From NCBI GenBank assembly GCA_027596035.1, contig JADGJA010000631.1:1-13593 (forward strand): a stretch of 13,593 nt of DNA, given 5' to 3'. The position numbers were made by a program, and so were the translations under genes. Shown here one piece after another: positions 1 to 8,789 of this stretch; within the stretch, counting starts at the first letter, position 1, and each line of letters opens with the position of its first letter. The stretch is from Thoreauomyces humboldtii. Lineage: Eukaryota > Chytridiomycota > Chytridiomycetes > Spizellomycetales > Powellomycetaceae. Below the pieces are notes generated by a model. That model saw only the letters and a program-made list of their open reading frames with translations. It was not told the DNA's origin and did not search any database.

Positions 1-9
1 CCCCCCCTC

Positions 10-531
10 TCACAGCTTGGCCGTCCTCTTCCTTGGACACTCAGCCCTCCTCACGACACTCCGATGAACATGCGTGCACTTCCATCCGCCATCCTTCCTG
101 TCCATCTCCCAGGCTCTCGTCTCCTGAGAGTTGCTCACAACGGGCGTCCCGTCGGGACACACGGTCTGCGTCACGCGGACGTACGACACGAGGGCCGCGG
201 TCCGGTCGGCCGACATGATGCGGACGTGCGGAGACGCGATGGTCGTGGTCGTCGTGCTTGATGTGGAGCGGGAAAGAGAAAAGTAGAAGCGATGGAAGTC
301 CAGGCCTTGAACCTGAGGGAATGTAGGAGAGTGGGAGGGGGGGGGGTGGTTAGAACAGGTTGGTTCAGCTACCGACATGCACCCTCCACACGAAAGAATT
401 CACCTGATGTTCGCCGGCCTCGGGCTCGAAGCAGGACAGATCGGGAGCTCCTTGCAAGCCGTCATGTTTCGATAGAGCTCGTCGCAGCCAGAAATAGGAC
501 AAACTTGAAGATGCTTTTGGGCGACGATCCG
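10..531 (-). CDS. CaMKII association-domain (SnoaL-like) protein, 5' end unresolved
   Basis: The last exon (312 to 10, 100 codons plus TGA) begins VQGLDFHRFYF, continues with IASPHVRIMS and SYVRVTQ, and ends its domain with QETRAWEMDRKDGGWK and THVHRS. This is the conserved second half of the calcium/calmodulin-dependent kinase II association domain, an NTF2/SnoaL-like fold that oligomerises in animal CaMKII but also occurs as a small stand-alone protein. The preceding exon ends at 404 with PDLSCFEPEAGEHQ, the family's CFEPEA block. The joining intron is 403-313 (91 nt, gtgaat...ccctcag, with CTAAC inside), and splicing keeps the frame. There is no kinase domain nearby. Upstream of codon APDL near 450 the gene is unclear: the residues that best match the family (SGCDELYRNMTA, about 490-455) lie in another frame. 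Either an intron ends at 451 with an unidentified upstream exon, or the frame is broken. No start codon could be chosen. Function inferred from the fold only: a small ligand- or oligomer-forming protein of unknown substrate. Confidence 0.7.
313..403 (-). other. intron in CaMKII association-domain gene
   Basis: A 91-nt intron read on the minus strand, with donor gtgaat, a ttctaacc branch-like site and acceptor ccctcag. Removing it joins the CFEPEAGEHQ and VQGLDFHRF blocks in phase 0, exactly as in the protein family. Confidence 0.75.
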
Positions 532-722
532 CTAGCAGCTTCCCCTCGCATGCCAACCCACCACCCCATTTTATCCATAGAATGCGTTTGTTATCGCCCG
601 ACCTCCCGGATACATGGTCGACCATCCACCTCGGCTCCTGGTAGCGCCTGAAAGTTTCGCGGTTGCAGCTCTTTCTCGTGGTAGTGCCGATTCCGTGATG
701 CACTTCTACGTACGCCGCTCAC

Positions 723-1343
723 ATGCTGATCTTCTTGCAGATACTGAATCTGATCTCCGTCATCATATTTTACTTTGGGCTCCTTCATGACCGTTTACAA
801 GTGCCTAGTCTGGTTGGGCTTGCTGTTCCCAATGGCTCTTGAAGCCAAAGCCGTTGAGAAGGTTCCCATGTCTCTCCCCAAGCAGTTCTATGCGGGGTAG
901 CTTCGCGGCATTAACTTTGTAGCTAACCGTATACATCGATCATTCCATGCGGCCTATGCTGACTCAGACGCCTTTTCTCCTTTCCTTGCAGAGCAATCTC
1001 AAATGGGTTCGCTTGACATTCATTCGGTCATCTTTCTGGACTTTTTTCGCGCTCCTGGCTGTCCTCAAGTCTTTCGTCATGGGCGTGGTCCCGAGAGAGG
1101 TCTTCTGCGGCGACAAGATGATGGGAAGGTGCGTCGCTGACTTGCCGGCATGGATGTCGATCTACTGCTTGGTCTACAATGAAATCTACGTGAGTGAGAC
1201 CATCACCATCAGACACTCTTTCGAATAGTACTCCCTAATGACTGCCTCTGTTATCTCCTTAGCTTTATCATGTTGCCAACATCTGGGATTTCTACGGGGA
1301 GCTCCGAGCGGAATCATCCAGACCATTGCTGGGCCCCCGCTGA
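723..1343 (+). CDS. small multi-pass membrane protein, unknown family
   Basis: I do not recognise this protein. The secure parts are an exon 992-1189 and a last exon 1263-1343 ending in TGA. They are joined in phase 0 across a 73-nt intron (gtgagt...ccttag) to give ...LVYNEIYLYHVANIWDFYGELR.... The first of these exons holds a strong hydrophobic helix (SSFWTFFALLAVLKSFVMGV), a Cys pair (VFCGDKMMGRCV) and a second amphipathic or hydrophobic stretch (AWMSIYCLVYNEIY). Upstream, ATG 723 opens a signal-anchor-like segment (QILNLISVIIFYFGLL) that is in phase with exon 992 if the donor is at 801 (gtgcct) or 825 (gttccc). Two alternatives exist. An upstream exon could be spliced over 681-740 into the same frame. 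Or the overlapping reading from ATG 787 (VYKCLVWLGLLFPMALEAKA) could be used with a donor at 897 and the second AG of the cagag acceptor at 993. The 5' half is therefore tentative. The gene is transcribed away from gene 1, so the two may share a promoter between about 531 and 723. Confidence 0.5.
1190..1262 (+). other. intron in membrane-protein gene
   Basis: A 73-nt intron with donor gtgagt and acceptor ctccttag, with ccctaatg as a possible branch region. It contains in-frame stops (the open frame ends just after it begins), and splicing extends the protein by 26 residues to a TGA at 1341-1343. Confidence 0.6.
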
Positions 1344-1804
1344 ATGGGATTGATCAATAGATAGATTCCAAAGAATGGAGAGATAGTAATCTATTGACAA
1401 AGGATCCTTCCGAGCCCTGCTATCAAGATGCCGAATGTGTTTTTAGACAGCGCGGTGCCAGTTGCGGATGCGGGACATCCCGTCCTTTCCCCAGGACATC
1501 GACGTACATGTGCGCATGATGTGATAACACTCTCTCTCTCGGTGACCTGTGATTTCTTTCGTGATAGGAACGAAGGCTTCTTGGTTTGGAACCAAGAGTC
1601 GAGGACATTGGCCAGGGGCTGGGCTTTTTCTGTTTGTTTCGTTTCGGACATCCCGCTGCAGCTCTCTTTCGGACAAGACTCTCGCGGCTGCACACACTAC
1701 GCGTTCAACGTCGTCGCCGATGCCAGGCATTCCGGATAGTGACCCGTCCCACGTCCTCTTCCTTCTCTGATCCCAAGGACTTCAACGGCTTCCAATCCTC
1801 GACC
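1344..1804. other. intergenic region between membrane-protein and kinesin genes
   Basis: This 461-nt stretch holds the 3' end of the upstream gene and the promoter and leader of the kinesin gene. I see an inverted repeat just past the upstream stop (listed separately), a short CT run around 1531-1540, and chance open frames on both strands (for example 1428-1739) with no recognisable domain. No TATA box or other clear core element stands out. Confidence 0.4.
1349..1397. repeat. palindrome and 9-bp inverted repeat downstream of membrane-protein stop
   Basis: ATTGATCAAT at 1349-1358 is a perfect 10-bp palindrome. It overlaps TCAATAGAT (1354-1362), which is exactly inverted as ATCTATTGA at 1389-1397, leaving a 26-nt loop. 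The loop contains AGAT/GATAG motifs. It lies 6 nt after the TGA, so it would be in the 3' UTR. Stem strength is low because it is AT-rich. Confidence 0.5.
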
Positions 1805-4800
1805 ATGGCAGACGTAAGATTGTATTCCCGTGGAAGCTCCTGCCCGATATTCTATACTGACTTGGTCTAACCTTCCTGTCCAGGTACCTCCCGCCGCCGA
1901 GCCCACGATAGTCACTGCCCCAGCAACGGCGACCACAACTCCAGGCCGCCTCAGGCTTCCCAGCAAGATCGCCCATGTCACCGTAAAAGCAATCGTCTTG
2001 CCTGGCAGCAACCCCTTGGGGACGATGACTGCTCCGGAGGTGAGGTCTTCCTGCACCTTTTCATGGTTGGCCCCGTGTTACCTTTACGATGAGGGAATAC
2101 GCTCGCATGCGGGGTGTGATGGTTGACGCTCTTTCTCTTTCTCGCTGTTCCATCTTTCCCGTTTCGTTCTCAATCTTCCTATTGCCAAAACTCTCCTTCT
2201 CTCGCTCTCTCGCTCTCTCTGGTATGTTTCCAGTCCTCCGTCCTGGCGCCCGCAGCCGACGCGGATGATGCGAGTCCCGAGGACTTTCGAGTTCACACCA
2301 CTACCGCCTCCTCCCTCAAGCGCAAGCAGCAGCCGGAACCTTCATCCTCATCCTCATCACTCCACACTCGGAACACTCGGGCACGGACAGACGCCAGCGC
2401 TGCTGCAACCACGACGACGACGGGAGCGACGGGAAGGACCACTCGGACAGTGTCGGGAAGCAGTCGGGTCGGAGCAACGACGTCCAGGCCTACCATATCG
2501 AGGACTGCCGCTCCCAGAGGCGTCGTCAAACCTGCTCTCAGGACGACGATCGCTGCGAGATCAGCGACTACCGCCAGACCGACGGCGAGACCCGTGGGAA
2601 GGCCTGCCATGGCGAGTGCGGCTGCCACGAGAGAGGAAGCCGATGATGGAAACGCAGCAAAGAAGAAGCGACCGGCATGGGATGTGAAAGTGAGTCGTTT
2701 TCTTTTGGGATCTATAGGTCCCCTGCGAAGGGGCGAAAGTCTCTCGCGGAGATTAAACGCATGGCTCTGTTTTTCCAGGGACGCTTGCAGGATCTGGAGG
2801 AGAACCACACGGCAACGCAGTCGCAACTGCAAGATTCGAAATCCCAGCTCACGAGCATGACGGACGAGCTCTCGCGAAGCAGATCAACCAGTTGAGTTTA
2901 CAGGCCAGGAACTGCGCCGGCTGGCATGCATGACTGCAAAACCCCCACTCACTTTTCCTGCGTTGCACATCCTGATAGTCGACGAGCTTCTTCAGTTTCG
3001 CAAAAGCCTGGAGAACCAGGTGGTGGTCAAAGAAAAGGAGAACCATACGTACGCGCAACAACTGTCGGATCTGAAAGATCAGCTACAGGTACGATATGTC
3101 ATTTTCCCTTCCTTTCACCTTGCGGAAGACGACCATCCAGTAATCAAAACGTCTTCGCGACAGTCAGCCAACCGGCGTCACGAAGACGAGCTTCACACCC
3201 TCGCCACCCGTCACAACCGATCCATCGCCGACTTGACTTCCGAACTGACCGCTCTCCAACGCCTCCACGCTACCACCGTCGAGGATCTGACAGCGTCTCG
3301 ATCGGAAGCCACGTCTCTGCGAAGCACGATCTCGTCCCAATCGGCGTCCCAAATCGCCATGGAGGCCGACCTCCGTGCCAACCGACTCCGCGTGGAGCAG
3401 ATGGAGGACACGATCCGGATCAGAGACGAGAGGATTGCCGGACTGGAGAAGGAGAGGGATGGGTTAGTGAATAGGGCCGATGGACTGGAGGGAAGGGTTA
3501 GAGAAGAGGAAACAATGAGGAGGAGGTTGCATAACACCATTCAAGAGCTGAAGGGGAACATCAGGGTCTTTTGTAGGGTTCGGCCACCGCTTCGTGAGTG
3601 ACTTTTCGAGGGGTTACTGCATGTTTCTGATTCGGTCACTGATATTTACCTTTACTTCGTATGTAGCCCATGAGCGGGAAGAACGGACAGATGACATCCT
3701 CACTCACATCGGGTTTGCTGAAAAGGACGAGACAGCCATCGAACTCAAGCAGGCTGTGGTACGACGAACTCGGCCCCTACTCGTCAGTCCCAATGTCTGA
3801 TTCCGATTTTCTTTTTGCCAATAGGAATCGGCGTCGGGTCAAAAGTCGGTCGAGAAAACGTACCCGTTCACGTTCGACCGAGTGTTTCAACCCGAAGCTC
3901 CGCAGACGGCCGTGTTCGACGAGATATCCCAGCTCGTCCAGTCTGCCCTCGACGGTTACAACGTCTGCATCTTCGCGTATGGACAGACGGGGAGCGGAAA
4001 GACGTTTACGTGAGCAACCGATCCCGGAGCAAAGATTCAAGTTACTTATCTTTGTACACGGATGGCTTACAAACATTTCCCCTTCCTTTCTTTGATGATG
4101 CACTCAGCATGGAAGGACCCGACAACGTCGCCGACCATCCCGAGGACATGGGAATGATCCCACGAGCGGTCCACCAGATCTTCGAGTCGGCACAGGCTCT
4201 GGAGGAGAAGGGGTGGGCATACGACATGGAAGCTCAGTTCCTGGAGATCTACAACGAGACCATCAGGGACCTCGCCGGAGGGAGCAACGGTTCGGCGGCG
4301 GGAGTGGGAGGTGGTGGAGACGTCGGAGGTCAGAAACATGAGATCAAGCATCATCCGACCACTGGACGCACGAGCGTCACGGATATCTCCACCGGTGAGG
4401 AGTTCCGGGACGAGCATTTGCGGGGACAATGGGGGGTTCGTCTCCTTGGATCGCCTTTTCGCACAATGAAAACTCATCATTCTTTCTGTTTGTTCCATGT
4501 CGACAGTGCAAGTCAAGACACCGAAGGAAGTCCACCGTGTCCTATCCCTAGCCTCCCACAACCGCGCGGTGGCATCCACGAACTGCAACGAACGATCCTC
4601 ACGATCCCACTCCGTCTTCACCCTCCGACTCACGGGAGTCAACTCTCTGACGGGCGAGAGGTCCCATGGGATCCTCAACCTCATCGACCTGGCCGGTTCC
4701 GAACGACTGAGCAGTTCGGGATCCACCGGTGACAGGTTGAAGGAGACCCAGGCCATCAACAAGAGTCTGAGCTGTCTAGGCGACGTCGTCTGCGCTCTCG

Positions 4801-5171
4801 CCAACGGGGACAGACATGTGCCTTATCGGAACAGTAAACTTACCTATCTGTTGCAAGGGAGTTTGGGTGAGCAGGACCCGATTTCAGAGAAAAAAACTCT
4901 CGTCAACGTGAACCCTCGCTGACATTTGGGCTTTTCCGTTTTTTTGAGGTGGAAACTCGAAGACACTCATGTTCGTCAACGTGTCGCCCTTGGCCACGAA
5001 CTTTCAGGAAACCCTGTGCTCCCTCCGGTTCGCGACGAAGGTAAAACGTGCAAAAACGACTGACTGGCCCACCCTTTCACCCTGTGTTTACACCTCAGTC
5101 TTATCATTGTTTCGACCCCCGAACAGGTCAACGCATGCCAGATCGGGACCGCCAAAAAGACCGTCAAGTAG
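1805..5171 (+). CDS. KAR3: kinesin-14, C-terminal motor (KAR3/KlpA type)
   Basis: A minus-end-directed microtubule motor, expected to act in spindle assembly and, in many fungi, karyogamy. Twelve exons splice to 777 aa: 1805-1813, 1884-2039, 2234-2689, 2779-2890, 2979-3088, 3164-3593, 3667-3758, 3825-4009, 4108-4394, 4507-4866, 4949-5040, 5127-5171. All phases agree. Residues 1-207 form a Ser/Thr/Ala/Arg-rich basic tail that could bind microtubules, ending in [10 protein letters not shown], a likely nuclear localisation signal. About 208-405 are heptad-like coiled coil. The class-specific neck [14 protein letters not shown] is at 409-422. The C-terminal motor carries the P-loop GQTGSGKT (508-515), switch I NERSSRSH (640-647) and switch II DLAGSE (673-678), and ends [15 protein letters not shown] Gly-rich insert (574-591) sits in a variable motor loop. 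The start ATG (ctcgaccATGg) has strong context, and exon 1 encodes only three residues. Motor assignment is certain. The symbol is by family. Exon 1 and the 2891-2978 junction are the least certain parts. Confidence 0.93.
2040..2233 (+). other. long intron 2 of kinesin gene with CT tract
   Basis: At 194 nt this is the longest intron I could place in the window (donor gtgagg, acceptor gtttccag). Its 3' half is strongly pyrimidine-rich, with repeated ctctcg/ctctct units near 2196-2220. Splicing is phase 0. An open frame enters from within the intron (2123), so an alternative acceptor is possible, but no extra exon is evident. Confidence 0.6.
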
Positions 5172-5253
5172 ATGGAAGCGAAAAATGCACCAACCTGCAT
5201 GGAGGCGATGTGCGGTTCGACATGGATGGGGCACGAGGGCTCGGTCAGTTTCA

Positions 5254-5261
5254 TATATAAA
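5254..5261 (+). terminator. TATATA-type 3'-end signal after kinesin
   Basis: TATATAAA lies 83 nt after the kinesin stop codon. In yeasts UAUAUA is a polyadenylation efficiency element, and the position fits that role. The same bases would also read as a TATA box for a plus-strand transcript into the following gap, for which I see no clear coding sequence. Confidence 0.35.
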
Positions 5262-6743
5262 TTCGTTTGGTGTGTTTTTATTCCGAGCGCGGAGTTTTCG
5301 TCTCGGTCGGGGGGCTGGATCCTCCCATAAGTTTATTTGTGATGTCAATGCTCACACAGCGGTGCTATAAGATCTTCAGTCGACTATACTCGCGGACACA
5401 AACGACGACAGGTTTTCTGTCGATCGATTGTCATATAACGACGGTTTTGCAACTTCAACTACCTTTCGCCCCTTGACGGTTCCTCCAAGTTCGTGTGGTC
5501 TTCGCTGACATGCGCTTGACACATCCCAAGTACTGGGCGTCAACTGGCCGTCGGTGGAGCACCACTCGCGCAAGATCGCTTCAATGTCCACTTATTTCTC
5601 ATTGTCACCTTTGCTACGTTCCCGGCGTCCTAACTTCCTCGTTACAGTTCGGCACGTAATGTAAAACCAGGCACAAGGCATCGTAGATCCCTGGCTCGAG
5701 AGACGCCAAGCAAGTACAGTTTTGTGGTCGTTTCTGGTTCGCATCTCAGGAACCCGACCCACTACAAAAGATCGAATGGATACTGTAGGTATTTTTCTTG
5801 CAGTTTCGATCCTCATGCCACTAGCATCGCCTTGGTCTTCGTGGTTCGCTTTTGAGCACACATCCATCAGAAGCTTCCAGTGACGAAAAAATCCGGTGGG
5901 GGTGGTATTTCCTGCTCGGAGTCGACATGCTACGAGAGAGTACGCGCTTCTGCATCCGCGGTCTCTTTCCTAGAGCTCGCACCCATCTAGCACATGGTGA
6001 GTCCCTGGTACGCTGAGGCTTCCAAATAGATCCAGGGGTATGTTGTCTCCTTCGACGGCATGTGTCAGAACGGACGGGACTCAGTATGTTCTCGATCGTT
6101 TTGAGTGGCGCCGTGCCTTCGTTCTCTCTTCTCTTTGACTTCCTGCTTGTCCTTACGGGCGGGAGCCGTGTCTCCTCCGTGTTCACTTGCTCGCGTTCGT
6201 TGGGCCCCGAGAGTCAGCTTTGCCGTCATTTCCTGGCATAGAGAGCAAGTATACTCGAAAAACTCGAACGTCTCGGATGGGATCAAGCACTAGAAGCTGT
6301 TTCAGCAGTGGGAATGCAGGCTGCGGCCAGTTGCGTTGAGCGGGGACGGAAGAAGAGCGCGAAGCCAGAGCGTAGATGCACGATGCCGGGGATCGTTCCA
6401 TGAAGCAGGTGGACGAAAATAGGATGAAGAATCGATGATCTTGAGAAACGTGTTGCGTCTTTCCGATTTCCGAGGCGCAGCATCGCGGGTCGCACGTTCT
6501 CTCAGGCAACGTTGCGACGTGAAACCTCTTACCGACCCGTATCCCCGATGTGTCTGGATGAAGCCAGTATACGGAAGCTGAACCGTCCATAGGAGTAGAG
6601 AGGACGAGATATACGATGCCAGAGTGGAGGTGACTCCAGCGCCAGATGATGCGGAGACCTTGGCGTCGTTCAGTTCAAGTTCAGCCTTTGGATTCGGTTT
6701 GGGGAGTTTTCCCACGGTCTCAGGTCGCAGTGGATTGATTACG

Positions 6744-6755
6744 AGATAATGATAG
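6744..6755 (+). promoter_or_regulatory. adjacent pair of GATA-factor-like sites
   Basis: AGATAA and TGATAG abut each other and both fit the fungal GATA-factor consensus HGATAR. They lie about 1 kb upstream of the Ecl1 gene. Single sites of this kind occur often by chance. The direct pairing is the only reason to list them. Confidence 0.2.
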
Positions 6756-7471
6756 AGTTTCGACAGCAGCGGCAGCACGACACATCATCCGCCAAGGAGC
6801 CGAGCGGGAAAAGAAAAGAAAGGGGGAAGAAGGGAGTGAGCAGAGGAGGAAGGCCCGTGATTGGCTGGAGAGCACGCATGCATGTCCATGTCCGATGACT
6901 GACTGACGCATGATCTTCCCCAGGTCCCCTGCCTTCAACGTCATCCGGAGGCAATCGCGAATTCGATTTGTGATATTACCCCTTGATGTCGCGCGCTTCT
7001 CAGTACGAGGCTTTTCTCGGGTCGCGCAACAGTACGGTGTGTGTACATGGAGAGATCGGCCACGTTGTCCCCCCTTTGGGGCCTCCGAAGGTTTACGGCC
7101 CTTCAGCGCAGCGCGACTCCCAAGGTTCGCCTGGGTCTGGACTGGAGCCAAGATCTATTTGCGGGGAGAGATTCGGAGCGATACGTCGGGGAGATATGGG
7201 GCTCTTTTTGACCCGTAGATTAGCCACATGTTTCCCTCGATGCGGGTCTTCCTGGTTGAAGACCCGAACGTGCATTCAAAAAGAGCGGAAGATGGAAGAT
7301 GACACGTCGAGTCACCGCCCGTTCCGTTGCCCCCAATCGCGCAAGATTGGACAGCGCAAAAGGGCTCACCGTCGTCCGGCGTTTGCGTGCTCCGCACGTT
7401 GTCTCCCCCCGTAAACCCCATGCCCCCGTGACGTTGGTCACTCACCATCAACCCAACAACCCACCAGACCG

Positions 7472-7785
7472 TACATAAACCATTGCCCTGCCCTCCCTTC
7501 CTGCCCTTCCGCTCGGTTCTCTATTCACACACCATCACATCCACCCCTTCGGACCTGGCTTTCCTTCGCCCAATTGAGCCTTCTTGACACCGTCGACCAT
7601 CCCTTGCTTGGCTTACACACACACGCCCACTCTCCACCACTCTTCCGCATCCGAAATACCTTCGACTTCCCTTTCGTCGCATTCCATCGCATTGCAACTC
7701 ACTCGAACCTCAGAGACATCACGTCGCTCTACTTCTTCCTTCCGAATCTACCACCTTACCGACACGCACACACACAGCGACAGCA
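7472..7785 (+). promoter_or_regulatory. probable core promoter and CT-rich, ATG-free leader of Ecl1 gene
   Basis: A TATA-like tacataaa (7472-7479) is followed by about 300 nt of pyrimidine-rich sequence without a single ATG on the plus strand until the Ecl1 start at 7786. A long ATG-free, CT-rich stretch before a gene is typical of a fungal 5' UTR. The exact transcription start cannot be read from sequence. Confidence 0.4.
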
Positions 7786-8277
7786 ATGGAAGGAATAGAT
7801 CTCGACTGGTGCCTCTCCTGCGGTCAACATACGATCGCCGGTGTCCTGTACTGCTCGGCACCCTGCCTCGAAGCCGACGCTCGATCCTCAGGACCATCTC
7901 CATCCCCATCTCCATCATCCTCCTCCTCCTCCACCACGCACACCTCTTCCGCATCGCACTCTCACTCCACGAGTTCCGGAACGAGTCCGCTCCCCTCCTC
8001 CCACATCCCCTTCACGTCCTCCACCCGCCTCGCACGACCCCACGCGTTCGACGGCGGTCGAGATCGTCGCGGAAGCTTTCAATCCGACTCCTCGTCCCAC
8101 ACCCACTCAGACGACCTCTTCTACGGGTCCAGCTACGGAGCGACCTCCCGACCCATCGACTACGGGAACCTCTTGCCGCTGAGGAACAGCGGGTTCGTCA
8201 ACAGGAGTCCGTCCCCGCAGCAGGCCGGTGCTTGGGGAACGGCTTGGGAGGGTCAGAGAAGGATGGGCGTCAAGTAG
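7786..8277 (+). CDS. ECL1: Ecl1-type zinc-binding life-span regulatory protein
   Basis: An intronless gene of 163 aa. The N-terminus, from DLDWCLSCGQHT to VLYCSAPC, matches the fungal Ecl1 / life-span regulatory factor domain, with Cys9, Cys12, Cys23 and Cys27 (C-x2-C-x10-C-x3-C) and His15 as candidate zinc ligands. In fission yeast Ecl1-family proteins extend chronological life span and respond to nutrient and zinc stress. They are small and have no known enzymatic activity. Residues about 34-70 are almost pure Ser/Pro/Thr, and the rest is Ser/Gly-rich and predicted disordered, with a short motif-like end (SPSPQQAGAWGTAW). The yeast proteins are about 80 aa, so this one has a long tail. ATG 7786 is the first ATG after the leader (gcaATGg context). 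Its neighbours are functionally unrelated. Confidence 0.85.
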   Translation: MEGIDLDWCLSCGQHTIAGVLYCSAPCLEADARSSGPSPSPSPSSSSSSTTHTSSASHSHSTSSGTSPLPSSHIPFTSSTRLARPHAFDGGRDRRGSFQSDSSSHTHSDDLFYGSSYGATSRPIDYGNLLPLRNSGFVNRSPSPQQAGAWGTAWEGQRRMGVK

Positions 8278-8789
8278 CTTGATGGATCTGGAACGGAACG
8301 AGTGCACTTCTTTTGGCCCCTTTTTTTTGCTTTCTTTTTTTTTCAAAACGAAATGATATCTGCATAGGGTGCGCTGCTATCTGCGTGCCCGCCCTCGTTC
8401 TCTTTGCGCCGGTCTGGATATGGTTCCTGGTCGGGTGCTGGTGCGGAACTTTGGGACCGGCGTGCTGCGCTGAACGGAATTCCTCCACTTCGTCAACCTC
8501 AAGGCCTCCCCATAAGCTCTTGCCCAAACGCACTTCTCCTGGCTCAGTCCACTGTCATCTTACGAGCAGGTTCCTTCCTATTGCTGGAGGCTGGTTGCGA
8601 GCCGGAACGAGCATTCGGGAAAGACTACCGCCGACATGGAGACTCTCGGCAGCCCCGTCGGAACCTTTGATTCGACGCCAGAACGCGCAACTTGGCCGCG
8701 ACTCCCTCCCAAAACGATCTTCAATTCCACCTTCCTCCACGACGAGCAGAACATTAGTTCCCGAATAACCCTTTCTACCATCCTCCGCA
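8278..8789 (+). other. Ecl1 3' region and GGPP synthase 5' region
   Basis: About 510 nt. T-rich tracts at roughly 8319-8343 probably belong to the Ecl1 3' end. The remainder is the promoter and leader of the GGPP synthase. It holds ATG 8636, which opens a 113-codon frame overlapping the synthase start out of frame (see findings). No other gene is supported here. Confidence 0.4.

Larger units (their letters stand above)
5172..7480. other. long stretch without a supportable gene
   Basis: About 2.3 kb between the kinesin stop and the presumed Ecl1 promoter. Long open frames occur on the minus strand (6302-6778, 6183-6590, 5821-6186) and plus strand (6983-7414). They overlap one another in different frames, lack convincing ATG starts, and show no family I recognise. 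The 6302-6778 frame meets a perfect gtaaga donor at 6532 on the minus strand, so a multi-exon minus-strand gene is possible. I found no tRNA B-box, spliceosomal snRNA signature or transposon terminal repeats. The stretch could be regulatory DNA, a non-coding transcript, or a fast-evolving gene. Confidence 0.5.

Noticed and set aside
1428..1739. 103-codon plus-strand frame in the intergenic region before kinesin
   Set aside because: No domain, overlapping frames of similar length on both strands, and position in the expected kinesin promoter.
2293..2832. 179-codon minus-strand frame with hydrophobic Val/Ala runs, membrane-protein-like
   Set aside because: It is the antisense of the Ser/Thr/Ala/Arg-rich kinesin tail; the valine runs are reverse complements of Thr codons.
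5776..5883. 35-codon plus-strand frame starting MDTVGIFLAVSILMPLASPW, resembling a signal peptide
   Set aside because: Too short to judge, no CAAX end as in fungal pheromone precursors, no neighbouring support; such hydrophobic stretches arise by chance.
6302..6778. 158-codon minus-strand open frame in the gap
   Set aside because: It begins at GTG directly after a stop and has no ATG start, no recognised domain, and competing open frames in the same place. Kept only as a reason to examine the gap.
5172..7480. tRNA, snRNA or transposon in the gap
   Set aside because: Read by eye on both strands, no B-box with a matching cloverleaf, no recognisable U1/U2/U4/U5/U6 sequence, and no terminal repeats or transposase-like frame were found.
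7584..8282. 232-codon open frame on the plus strand over the Ecl1 leader and gene
   Set aside because: It is a shadow frame: its start is not an ATG, the product is Arg/Leu/His-rich low complexity, and the overlapping frame encodes the conserved Ecl1 cysteine motif.
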